49,499 bases of DNA, from positions 1 through 49,499 of the forward strand of contig ADZZ01000631.1 of assembly GCA_000179315.1 (NCBI GenBank). Direction: 5' to 3'. Position numbers and translations under genes: made by a program. Origin of the DNA: a delta proteobacterium NaphS2. Lineage in GTDB: Bacteria; Desulfobacterota; DSM-4660; Desulfatiglandales; Desulfatiglandaceae. The notes under the pieces are model-generated. The model did no database searches, was not told where the DNA came from, and saw only the letters and a list, made by a program, of their open reading frames with translations. Positions 43,507-49,499 of this stretch are shown here, one piece after another. Position 1 is the stretch's first letter. Every line of letters starts with the position of its first letter.

Positions 43507-43794
43507 TCAACGGCCATCAACCTCATAGCCTGCAAAACCTTTGGCTAGGAGTTCATTAACAAACGTCAATACCTGACCCCCAGCATCATCAGGGGCATCA
43601 TCACAATTCGCAATCAGTTCTTCAACGAGGCCATCGATTGTTCTTTCCCCATCAAGCCTCTTCCAGATAAATACACTTACAGGATTTATTCCATATGCCT
43701 CTCCGGAATCTGTGCTAAAAAGGACAGCCCAGTCATCAAACTCTTCTCGCAACAGAATCGAAGGCTTCGCGATAGGAACAACGTCATCTTTCAT
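43507..43794 (-). CDS. scmD: PqqD-like RiPP recognition element protein (ScmD-type)
   Basis: 95 residues from the ATG at 43794, eight bases after GAGGGG. The PqqD winged-helix pattern is present: AKPSILLREEFDDWAVLFST, then YGINPVSVFIWKRLDGERTI and a helical end with VLTFVNELLAKGF. PqqD proteins bind the precursor leader and hand it to radical SAM enzymes. Located between the two radical SAM genes. Confidence 0.83.
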   Translation of the reverse strand: MKDDVVPIAKPSILLREEFDDWAVLFSTDSGEAYGINPVSVFIWKRLDGERTIDGLVEELIANCDDAPDDAGGQVLTFVNELLAKGFAGYEVDGR

Positions 43795-43945
43795 ATCTAC
43801 CACCCCTCATCCCAAAATTATGCATTTATACTAAATACATTTTCTAAAGAAATCAATAAAAAAACCAGTTATTAGGTTTTCCGTCCAAGGCAAATTATGC
43901 ATAACAACGAGGAAATCCCTTTAGAAAATGCATATGGTGTCCGGA

Positions 43946-45091
43946 TCAAGGTATTTTGGGCGATCGCCAAACACGCGTTTCCGGAAAAAGGTTCTTCTTC
44001 CTCGCCTCCTGGCAAAACCAGAAAGGGGCCCAGAGGTCCTTGGTGCGGTAATAATTTTGAGCAATACAACTTCCAAAACATCTCTCTTTCATGAGACATT
44101 CACCGCAAACTTCTTTGAGTCGGCTTGGTAGTCCTGATCGGATTTGCTGGAGAATCTCGGTGTTTCGCCAAACGTCTTCCAGCCGGTCAATTTCCGCGTG
44201 CCCGAAGATCAGATCGGGGACCGTCTCACCGATCCCGCACAGAGCATAGTTCCCATTGGCAAGTACTCCAAGAATTCCGAATATGCCGCACACCGTGCAA
44301 CCGCCACCGTCATCGCTGAACATCCGGCTCAGGGGACGAAAGGCCGCAGGATGTCCATAGTGGAGTCGGATGCCGCTCCGGGACGAAAGCTCTGTCTCTA
44401 CCCACTGCCCGATCTCCACTAATTCCTCAATGGAAAGGGTCTCCCCTCCCTGCTGCATCAGCTCCCCCCGAGCCGTAGGCTGGACCACATTGAACTTGAC
44501 CGATCCTGCGCCCAGTGATTCCGCGAGTTTCACCACTTCCTCCATCTCGTCTCGGTTTCGGCGCATAATTGTCATGATAACCTGGGGCCGGAAACCCGCC
44601 TGAACAAGGTGACGGATACCTTGAACCGCCTGATCCAGACAACCGGCAACACCCCTGACCCATTCGTGGGTTTCAGGCCGTACCCCGTCGATGCTCACAG
44701 AGACAAAGGGATTCTTGCATGACTTCATCTTCTCGGCGAGTTCCTGGGTTAGTGCTACCCCGTTGGTTTCTACGGTCAGGCGAAGGTCTTCCCTCTTGAT
44801 ATAGTCCAGCATTTCGTTGATCCGGGGATGGATGAGAGGTTCTCCGCCCGTCAATTTGACAACTGAAAGCCCAAGTGGTTTTGCCTGATCGATGATCAAG
44901 CGGAAAAGCCCCAGGTCCATGGCGGGAGAAGAATGACCGCTCCCCTGGAATTTGGGCTGGATCCAGCAATGGCGGCAGGCCAAGTTGCAGCCTTCAGTCA
45001 AATAAAAATAGAGCTGGTTGAGGGGATAATTACGTTGCTGGTCACTGGTTGCTGGTTGCTCGTTGTTCCTGGGTCCTGGTTTTTCGTTCAT
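43946..45091 (-). CDS. scmF: radical SAM/SPASM protein, SynChlorMet cassette ScmF-type
   Basis: 381 residues from the ATG at 45091, which has CGGAG upstream; the longer frame to 45193 adds an unlikely hydrophobic tail. The radical SAM site is LTEGCNLACRHCW (Cys35, 39, 42), with KLTGGEPLIHP. SPASM cysteines are in CTVCGIFG, NYALCGIGE, VCGECLMKERCFGSC and WFCQEA. Residues about 9-22 (NNEQPATSDQQRN) are encoded by a simple-sequence run of GTTGCTGGT-like units on the + strand (about 45030-45080), suggesting a recently grown N-terminus. It probably acts with scmE and scmD on the same peptide. Confidence 0.83.
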   Translation of the reverse strand: MNEKPGPRNNEQPATSDQQRNYPLNQLYFYLTEGCNLACRHCWIQPKFQGSGHSSPAMDLGLFRLIIDQAKPLGLSVVKLTGGEPLIHPRINEMLDYIKREDLRLTVETNGVALTQELAEKMKSCKNPFVSVSIDGVRPETHEWVRGVAGCLDQAVQGIRHLVQAGFRPQVIMTIMRRNRDEMEEVVKLAESLGAGSVKFNVVQPTARGELMQQGGETLSIEELVEIGQWVETELSSRSGIRLHYGHPAAFRPLSRMFSDDGGGCTVCGIFGILGVLANGNYALCGIGETVPDLIFGHAEIDRLEDVWRNTEILQQIRSGLPSRLKEVCGECLMKERCFGSCIAQNYYRTKDLWAPFWFCQEARKKNLFPETRVWRSPKIP

Positions 45092-45195
45092 GATTCTGAG
45101 ATCTCCGAGAATCGTATTACTTAAGATTCGAAAAAACGATAATGACAACTTATACTCAAAACTTATGAACAATCTGAGCCTAAAAGTCAACAATT

Positions 45196-45300
45196 CTATT
45201 CGAAAACAGGTCTCATACCTTTAACCTTCAGTTCTGTGGCGGATCTGAAAATGTCTTCCTGGATTCCCGGAGATATCCTGATATATGTTTTGTCTCTCAT
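45196..45300 (-). CDS. small ORF of 34 residues upstream of scmF
   Basis: ATG at 45300 to TAG at 45196: begins MRDKTYIRISPGIQEDIFRS and ends KGMRPVFE. It has a balanced, protein-like composition and lies about 105 bases before scmF on the same strand. No Shine-Dalgarno is seen. A TATAAT (45316-45311 on the minus strand) would place the transcript start only a few bases before the ATG, so translation would be near leaderless. It could be a small cassette peptide, a gene remnant or chance. Confidence 0.3.
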   Translation of the reverse strand: MRDKTYIRISPGIQEDIFRSATELKVKGMRPVFE

Positions 45301-45622
45301 CAAAATCAAAATTATATTCCAAAAAATCTAACCATTGGGCTCAGTTTTGCACGAAAAATGATTTTTACCCGAATGTTGGAGGTGTTGAATAGCAATCCAA
45401 AATCCTTAAAAAATACGCAGTGCAGATAGGGGAATGGAAAGGATTAAAATCTCCTTATTTTATACTTGTAAAATGAACTTCCCCGTTATTCAAGTGGGAT
45501 AATCCCAGGTCCTCAGGTCAGCATGTTGTCAATTTAATTTGATTTTCCCCCTTTTTTGTTCTATGATCGCACCCATTTAAGATCAATTTTGTAAAAATCC
45601 GGCATCTAAAGGACTGACGGGT
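45301..45622 (+). promoter_or_regulatory. gene-free divergent region with a promoter for the ABC exporter
   Basis: TTGATT (45539-45544), a 17-base spacer and TATGAT (45562-45567) make a good sigma-70 promoter for the exporter gene at 45623, with a leader of about 50 bases. A short palindrome TGGGATAATCCCA lies near 45494. The remainder is AT-rich and no further gene is seen. Confidence 0.5.
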
Positions 45623-47434
45623 ATGGTCAAATCATTTAAACAAATTTGGTCGAAGTTTCGATCTATCGATGCGGAACCCTTGGTCATGGATAGCTGGATT
45701 TCGTACCTGAAGAGAGGGTTCTCGCGCAAACTTGCTGAAGACCAAATTGCCGGCGACAAAGAATATAGAAGCATTCGAGAAGGGTTGAGGCCGTTTGTTC
45801 CCATGATACTGCGGCATTGGAAGATGGGTGCCGTGGCTGCGGGCGGTCTTATGGCCGGATCCCTTCTCACATTTCCTCAGCCCATGATCACGCGGTATCT
45901 CATGGACCATGTGCTCATTGAAAAACAACTGGCACTTCTGGCGCCGGTGATTGCACTTCTGGCAGCGGTGGTGCTGGGGCAAAAAATTTCAGGCATACTT
46001 CAAAGCTTTTTTACAACACGCTTTCAGCAGAATGTGACCCTTGATATTCAGAAGGAACTTCTGGAAAGGACCTTGAGCCTTCCCAAGGCCTTTTTTGACA
46101 AGATTCAGACGGGCTACCTGGTATCCAGAATACAAAACGGTGTAGGTGGTGTTCAATGGTTTTTTTCGGGCACTGTTGTTCAGGTATTGACACAGTCCAT
46201 TCGGTTCATAGGAGGCTTGGTCTTTCTTTTTTATCTTGAGTGGCGAATCGCCGTGCCCGTTACCCTTTCGCTGCCGCTCACATGGTTTGTGGCCCGGTAT
46301 ATGTCCAGACGAACCTATGTACTGAGTCATCACTCCATGGAGTGCAATTCCGCGGTGAGCGGGCGTTTTCAAGAAGCCTTTTCTTCCGTACCGCTCATCA
46401 AGGCGTTTTCAAAAGAACGGCACACCATCGGACATCTTGTGGATGGACTGAAAAGCGCCTTTGGCATTGCTCTAGAGCAGCAATCCATGGGCTTCGTGAA
46501 CAATGTGGCCATACAGGCGCTACCCGGCCTTGCACGTTTCTTTGTGTTGATTTTCGGTTCCTACTGGGTCATCAAGGGGGACTGGACCGTGGGTTCACTG
46601 CTGGCCTTTCAGGCATATCTGGGGTATGTGTATGGGCCTGCACAGTTTCTGGTGAACATGAACTATCAATTCCAAACATCCCGTGCCTCTCTGGAGCGGA
46701 TTTCCGCCCTGTTCGATGCCATGCCTGAGGACAACGTCGGGGTTGGTGAAAAAATTGACGGCCCGCTTGGGGATATCACTTTCAAGAATGTGTGTTTTTC
46801 CTATGACGGCCGGGAACAGGTATTGCATGGGGTTTATTTCACTGTTAAAAGAGGACAGAAAGTGGCGGTGGTGGGACCCAGCGGTGCCGGAAAAACCACG
46901 CTTATAAGTCTGCTGCTGCGTTTTTACAGACCCACCTCCGGGGAGATATATTACGATGGGAGACCGGCCTCCGTGCTCGAAACCCGTGCGCTCAGGAGGC
47001 GTTTTGGTTACGTACCCCAGGAAACCACACTGCTCTCCGGATCCATTATGAAAAATCTTCGGTACGGCAACGAAGATGCTACCGAGGCGGAGGTTCAGCG
47101 TGCGGCAAAGGCGGCCGAAATCCATGGCGTGATTTCCCGGCTGCCGGAAGGGTATGACACCATTGTCGGCGAAAGGGGCGCCAGCCTTTCAGAAGGCCAG
47201 AAACAGCGGATTTCCATTGCCCGGGCACTGATAAGGGACCCTGATGTGCTCATTATGGATGAGCCGACCTCTTCCCTCGACGCCAATACGGAAGCGGCCA
47301 TTTTTCTGTCCCTGCCGAAAATGTTTGCTGACAAGACGGTTTTCATCATTTCCCACCGCGAGACGCCCATCCAGGGAGCGGATAGCGTGATCCGGTTGGA
47401 TGGCAAGGGGATGGCTACGCTCCATTCCAAATAG
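45623..47434 (+). CDS. ABC exporter, fused transmembrane and ATPase domains
   Basis: 603 residues. After a cytoplasmic N-terminal 60 residues comes a six-helix type I exporter domain (about 65-345) with typical VSRIQNGVGGVQWFFSGT. The ATPase domain (about 370-600) has Walker A VGPSGAGKTTLISLLLRF, Q-loop YVPQETTLLSG, signature LSEGQKQRISIARAL, Walker B VLIMDEPTSSLDA and a switch His in ISHRETPI. There is no C39 peptidase domain, so it would not itself cleave a leader. Divergent from the scm operon and the best candidate to export its product; lipid or glycan export with the following wzz gene is the alternative. Confidence 0.88.
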   Translation: MVKSFKQIWSKFRSIDAEPLVMDSWISYLKRGFSRKLAEDQIAGDKEYRSIREGLRPFVPMILRHWKMGAVAAGGLMAGSLLTFPQPMITRYLMDHVLIEKQLALLAPVIALLAAVVLGQKISGILQSFFTTRFQQNVTLDIQKELLERTLSLPKAFFDKIQTGYLVSRIQNGVGGVQWFFSGTVVQVLTQSIRFIGGLVFLFYLEWRIAVPVTLSLPLTWFVARYMSRRTYVLSHHSMECNSAVSGRFQEAFSSVPLIKAFSKERHTIGHLVDGLKSAFGIALEQQSMGFVNNVAIQALPGLARFFVLIFGSYWVIKGDWTVGSLLAFQAYLGYVYGPAQFLVNMNYQFQTSRASLERISALFDAMPEDNVGVGEKIDGPLGDITFKNVCFSYDGREQVLHGVYFTVKRGQKVAVVGPSGAGKTTLISLLLRFYRPTSGEIYYDGRPASVLETRALRRRFGYVPQETTLLSGSIMKNLRYGNEDATEAEVQRAAKAAEIHGVISRLPEGYDTIVGERGASLSEGQKQRISIARALIRDPDVLIMDEPTSSLDANTEAAIFLSLPKMFADKTVFIISHRETPIQGADSVIRLDGKGMATLHSK

Positions 47435-47452
47435 GGGAAATCTGGATTGACG

Positions 47453-47470
47453 ACCGGGAAGAAACCCGGT
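47453..47470 (+). other. six-bp GC hairpin after the ABC exporter
   Basis: ACCGGG (47453-47458) pairs with CCCGGT (47465-47470) around six bases. It is not followed by a T-run, so termination is doubtful. It lies in the 156-base gap before the wzz-like gene, which otherwise shows nothing. Confidence 0.3.
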
Positions 47471-47590
47471 TTGTGGGGCAACGCTTTAACCGGGATATGG
47501 GAATTAAGGAATACGTTTTCCGAATGATACAATTCGAAAGCTCACCTGGTTTTTTGATGACGATTCAATGGAAAGGGGAAGAATCTGCTG

Positions 47591-48979
47591 ATGAAAGAAA
47601 TCCAACAGGAAAATAAACCGTACGAACCGGATATCTATGAAGATGAAATTCACCTGATGGATCTGGTGGATGTCATCTGGAAATGGAAATATCTCATCGT
47701 CATCGGCACACTCTTGTGTGTCGGCATTGGGGTTTTTATCAGTTTTAAAATGCCCCGCCTCTATCGGATAACCACGGTACTCGAGCCGGGTGTGGTGCAC
47801 CTGGATCGCTATGGAAGAGTCGTCCGCACCTGCAGAGGCCAGGAACTTAAAAACCTGCTTGAAACGAATGCCTTGAACGGCCGGATTCTGAAAAACCTGA
47901 AGTCTGATGGATTTTCGGAAGTTCCAAAACAAATTCATTTTGAAGGGATACAGCCGAAGAATTCCGATATATTGGAGGTGAGATACGAGACCCCAAATCC
48001 CGAAATCGGGATTCAGGTGTTGAAAGAATTGAACAAATTGCTTTTAAAAAATTATGAAGGGTTGGTAAACCGCTGGAAGGGTGAATATGCCAAAGAATTA
48101 ACGTCAAAGAAAGGACAAAGTTCTGAACTTGTTCAGAAGATTGTGAGAGAAAAAAACAGTATTTCATCTGCAAAGGTTCAAAACGCTATAAAAATCTCGC
48201 AGATAGAGACCAAGATCGGCGTTGCCCAAACACGTATTTCCTCCCTTGAAAGTGAACAGAAGGCCCAGTTGGGCCGAAAGAACAATGACATACAGAAGGC
48301 CCGTTCAGAAATAGAAAGCAAGAAAAAGGAAATTAAAAGTATTGAAGAGAGAATTCATGATGTGAATCAGGAAATTGAAAGGATCGGTGGAAATACCGAC
48401 CGTCTGATCAAAGAAAGAGATCGTTTTCTTTCCAAACCCGGAGCAGACAATGGCGGTTTTGCTTCGGTGATGTACGTTACGACACTTCAACAGAATATGG
48501 CATACGCCAATGACCTGAGAAGCACGGTGAATGACCTGAACAGACAGATATTTCAGGGATCGCTTGCAATAGAGAAACTGGAGACGGGGATCAAAGATAT
48601 TGAGCTGGAAAAGAGCAAGTTGATGGAAAGCATTTCATATCAAATAAAAGATCTGAGAATGGACATGAGGGATTATGAAAATCAAATGGGGAGTTTGAAG
48701 GAAGGGCTCCAGATTGAAATCGATAATGCGGAGTCAGAGATCAAAGCGCTTGAGATTGAGAAAGAATCCGTAGATGAAGAGATCAACCAATTGGAAATAA
48801 AACGAAACGACGTGGAAAATATACAAATTCGAAAAGAACCCACCGCCAGTATCGGACCCGTTAAACCCAACAAGAAGTTGAATATAGCACTGGCGCTTGT
48901 GGTGGGCATTTTCTTGAGTGTTTTTTTGGCTTTTTTTCTGGAAGCGCTCTCAAAACGAAAAAGTGAAAGAATTCGATAG
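47591..48979 (+). CDS. Wzz/GumC-like polysaccharide chain-length determinant
   Basis: 462 residues. The N-terminal cytoplasmic part ends in LMDLVDVIWKWKYLIVIGTL with TM1 about 36-55. The periplasmic part is a very long charged coiled coil (about 160-415). A proline-containing SIGPVKPNKKLNIALAL leads to TM2 about 435-455 (VVGIFLSVFLAFFLEAL). This is the two-helix, coiled-coil layout of Wzz-type copolymerases, without a C-terminal kinase domain. It suggests that a surface-polysaccharide locus starts here and extends past the window. Confidence 0.83.
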   Translation: MKEIQQENKPYEPDIYEDEIHLMDLVDVIWKWKYLIVIGTLLCVGIGVFISFKMPRLYRITTVLEPGVVHLDRYGRVVRTCRGQELKNLLETNALNGRILKNLKSDGFSEVPKQIHFEGIQPKNSDILEVRYETPNPEIGIQVLKELNKLLLKNYEGLVNRWKGEYAKELTSKKGQSSELVQKIVREKNSISSAKVQNAIKISQIETKIGVAQTRISSLESEQKAQLGRKNNDIQKARSEIESKKKEIKSIEERIHDVNQEIERIGGNTDRLIKERDRFLSKPGADNGGFASVMYVTTLQQNMAYANDLRSTVNDLNRQIFQGSLAIEKLETGIKDIELEKSKLMESISYQIKDLRMDMRDYENQMGSLKEGLQIEIDNAESEIKALEIEKESVDEEINQLEIKRNDVENIQIRKEPTASIGPVKPNKKLNIALALVVGIFLSVFLAFFLEALSKRKSERIR

Positions 48980-49040
48980 AAGAAGCATGGTGCTCCCTGT
49001 CTTCGACTGAGGCTATCGAAACAATGGGGCCAATTCGAAT

Positions 49041-49247
49041 CAGGGGCATCATGAGTCAAAACAAAACCCCTTTGACAAAACATGGGACATTATTTTATCC
49101 CATAAAGACATAAGAATAAAATATATCAACAAGTTGAGAATTCCAAGAACACGCAATAAGGCAATTAGGCTCAGCCGTGGAAAATATATTGCTCTTCTTG
49201 ACAGCGATGATATCGCAGCAGAAGATAGATTTGAAATTCAAGTTAAA
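49041..49247 (+). pseudogene. glycosyltransferase family 2 fragment
   Basis: A frame without a proper start reads DIILSHKDIRIKYINKLRIP followed by RTRNKAIRLSRGKYIALLDS and DDIAAEDRFEIQV. This is the internal part of a GT2 (GT-A) enzyme around the Asp-x-Asp site. The nucleotide-sugar-binding N-terminus (about 60 residues) and everything after FEIQVKF are missing. Upstream sequence to the wzz stop shows no start. The homology ends where the opposite-strand MBL gene ends. Confidence 0.65.
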
Positions 49248-49499
49248 TTTTTTCCTCTGGATAGTCCCAATCCTGAAAATAGGCGCCAACCTCAAGAGGA
49301 CAAATCACCTGTTTGACTTTGGATCGAAGTGCTGTAACCGTGGGATAGTCCAGATGGTCCCAGTGATCATGGGAAATTAGTAGACAATCGATCTCCGGCA
49401 TATCTTCGGCCCTGTATATGCTGGTGCCGCGAAACGCTTTATTCAAAAAGGAAAAGGGCGCCGCATCGTCGCTGAAGACCGGATCGATGAGAATCCGTT
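49243..49499 (-). CDS. UlaG-like metallo-beta-lactamase-fold protein, partial
   Basis: About 85 residues visible, open through the right edge. Reading leftward, LIDPVFSDDAAPFSF is followed by DCLLISHDHWDHLDYPTV, with the H-x-H-x-D-H metal site, and ICPLEVGAYFQDW. This matches the UlaG/NAPE-PLD-like branch of the MBL fold. The frame stops at EEKI, whereas family members continue for more than 100 residues. The gene is therefore truncated at its 3' end at the same point as the glycosyltransferase fragment. Probably non-functional. Confidence 0.65.
   Translation of the reverse strand, partial: RILIDPVFSDDAAPFSFLNKAFRGTSIYRAEDMPEIDCLLISHDHWDHLDYPTVTALRSKVKQVICPLEVGAYFQDWDYPEEKI

Noticed and set aside
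43815-43901. Direct repeat AAATTATGCAT at 43815 and 43891
   Set aside because: Eleven AT-rich bases repeated once, without other att-site or transposition features.
1-49499. CRISPR arrays, tRNA or rRNA genes, integrase or transposase genes
   Set aside because: None were recognised on either strand; repeats seen are palindromic intergenic elements, not spaced CRISPR units.

Overview
The window reads as a chromosomal segment of a strictly anaerobic Desulfobacterota (deltaproteobacterial) organism, probably a sulfate reducer or syntroph. This rests on a heterodisulfide-reductase/NuoEF electron-transfer operon with an apparent selenocysteine codon, methylmalonyl-CoA pathway genes, selenium/molybdenum hydroxylase maturation genes, and a peptide-maturation cassette of the type named for Syntrophobacter, Chlorobium and a methanogen (SynChlorMet). 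The taxonomic placement is inference; no rRNA or tRNA gene was seen.

Layout. (1) 1-3957: the end of a frameshifted beta-carbonic anhydrase, then leftward genes for a PRC-barrel protein, the B12-binding small subunit of methylmalonyl-CoA mutase, a badly deleted remnant of the mutase large subunit, an acyl-CoA carboxylase carboxyltransferase and a DUF1232 membrane protein. (2) 4100-12335: one rightward operon behind a good sigma-70 promoter. It encodes a 131-residue HdrA N-terminal piece with an in-frame UGA at the usual HdrA Cys/Sec position, NuoE, NuoF, a 1077-residue NuoG-type/HdrA fusion, HdrC, HdrB and a SixA-like phosphatase. Together they look like an NAD(H)-linked, flavin-based bifurcating or confurcating complex feeding an HdrB site. 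(3) 12444-16631: leftward FAH-family hydrolase, MBL-GNAT fusion and PilZ protein. (4) 16851-33640: a long rightward chemosensory operon of the Wsp (alternative cellular function) type. It has two chemoreceptors, two amino-acid-type periplasmic binding proteins, WspB, WspC, WspD, WspE (three Hpt domains plus receiver) and WspF. The usual diguanylate-cyclase output WspR is absent; two WspR-type receivers instead carry a class III nucleotide cyclase and a SpoIIE/PP2C phosphatase. An oligopeptide-type binding protein closes the run.

(5) 33802-37417: PadR regulator, molybdopterin-binding protein, YqeB and XdhC, i.e. maturation genes for selenium-dependent molybdenum hydroxylases, with a palindromic REPIN-like repeat nested in a terminal-inverted-repeat element between yqeB and xdhC. 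(6) 37438-47434: a RiPP island. The leftward genes are scmF and scmE (radical SAM/SPASM), scmD (PqqD-like), a 92-residue six-cysteine precursor candidate, scmC (HprK-like) and an overlapping SEC11-type S26 peptidase. They are flanked by rightward genes for a nucleotidyltransferase, a glycosyltransferase and an ABC exporter. By eye the region is more AT-rich than the Wsp operon, which fits an accessory island. (7) 47591-49499: a Wzz-like chain-length protein, then a decayed glycosyltransferase fragment abutting a truncated MBL-fold gene that runs off the right edge.

The most notable items are the precursor-bearing SCM cassette, the Wsp array with its output replaced, and the split seleno-HdrA. 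Several genes are broken (carbonic anhydrase, mutase large subunit, the right-edge junction), so genuine decay and assembly error both need to be kept in mind.
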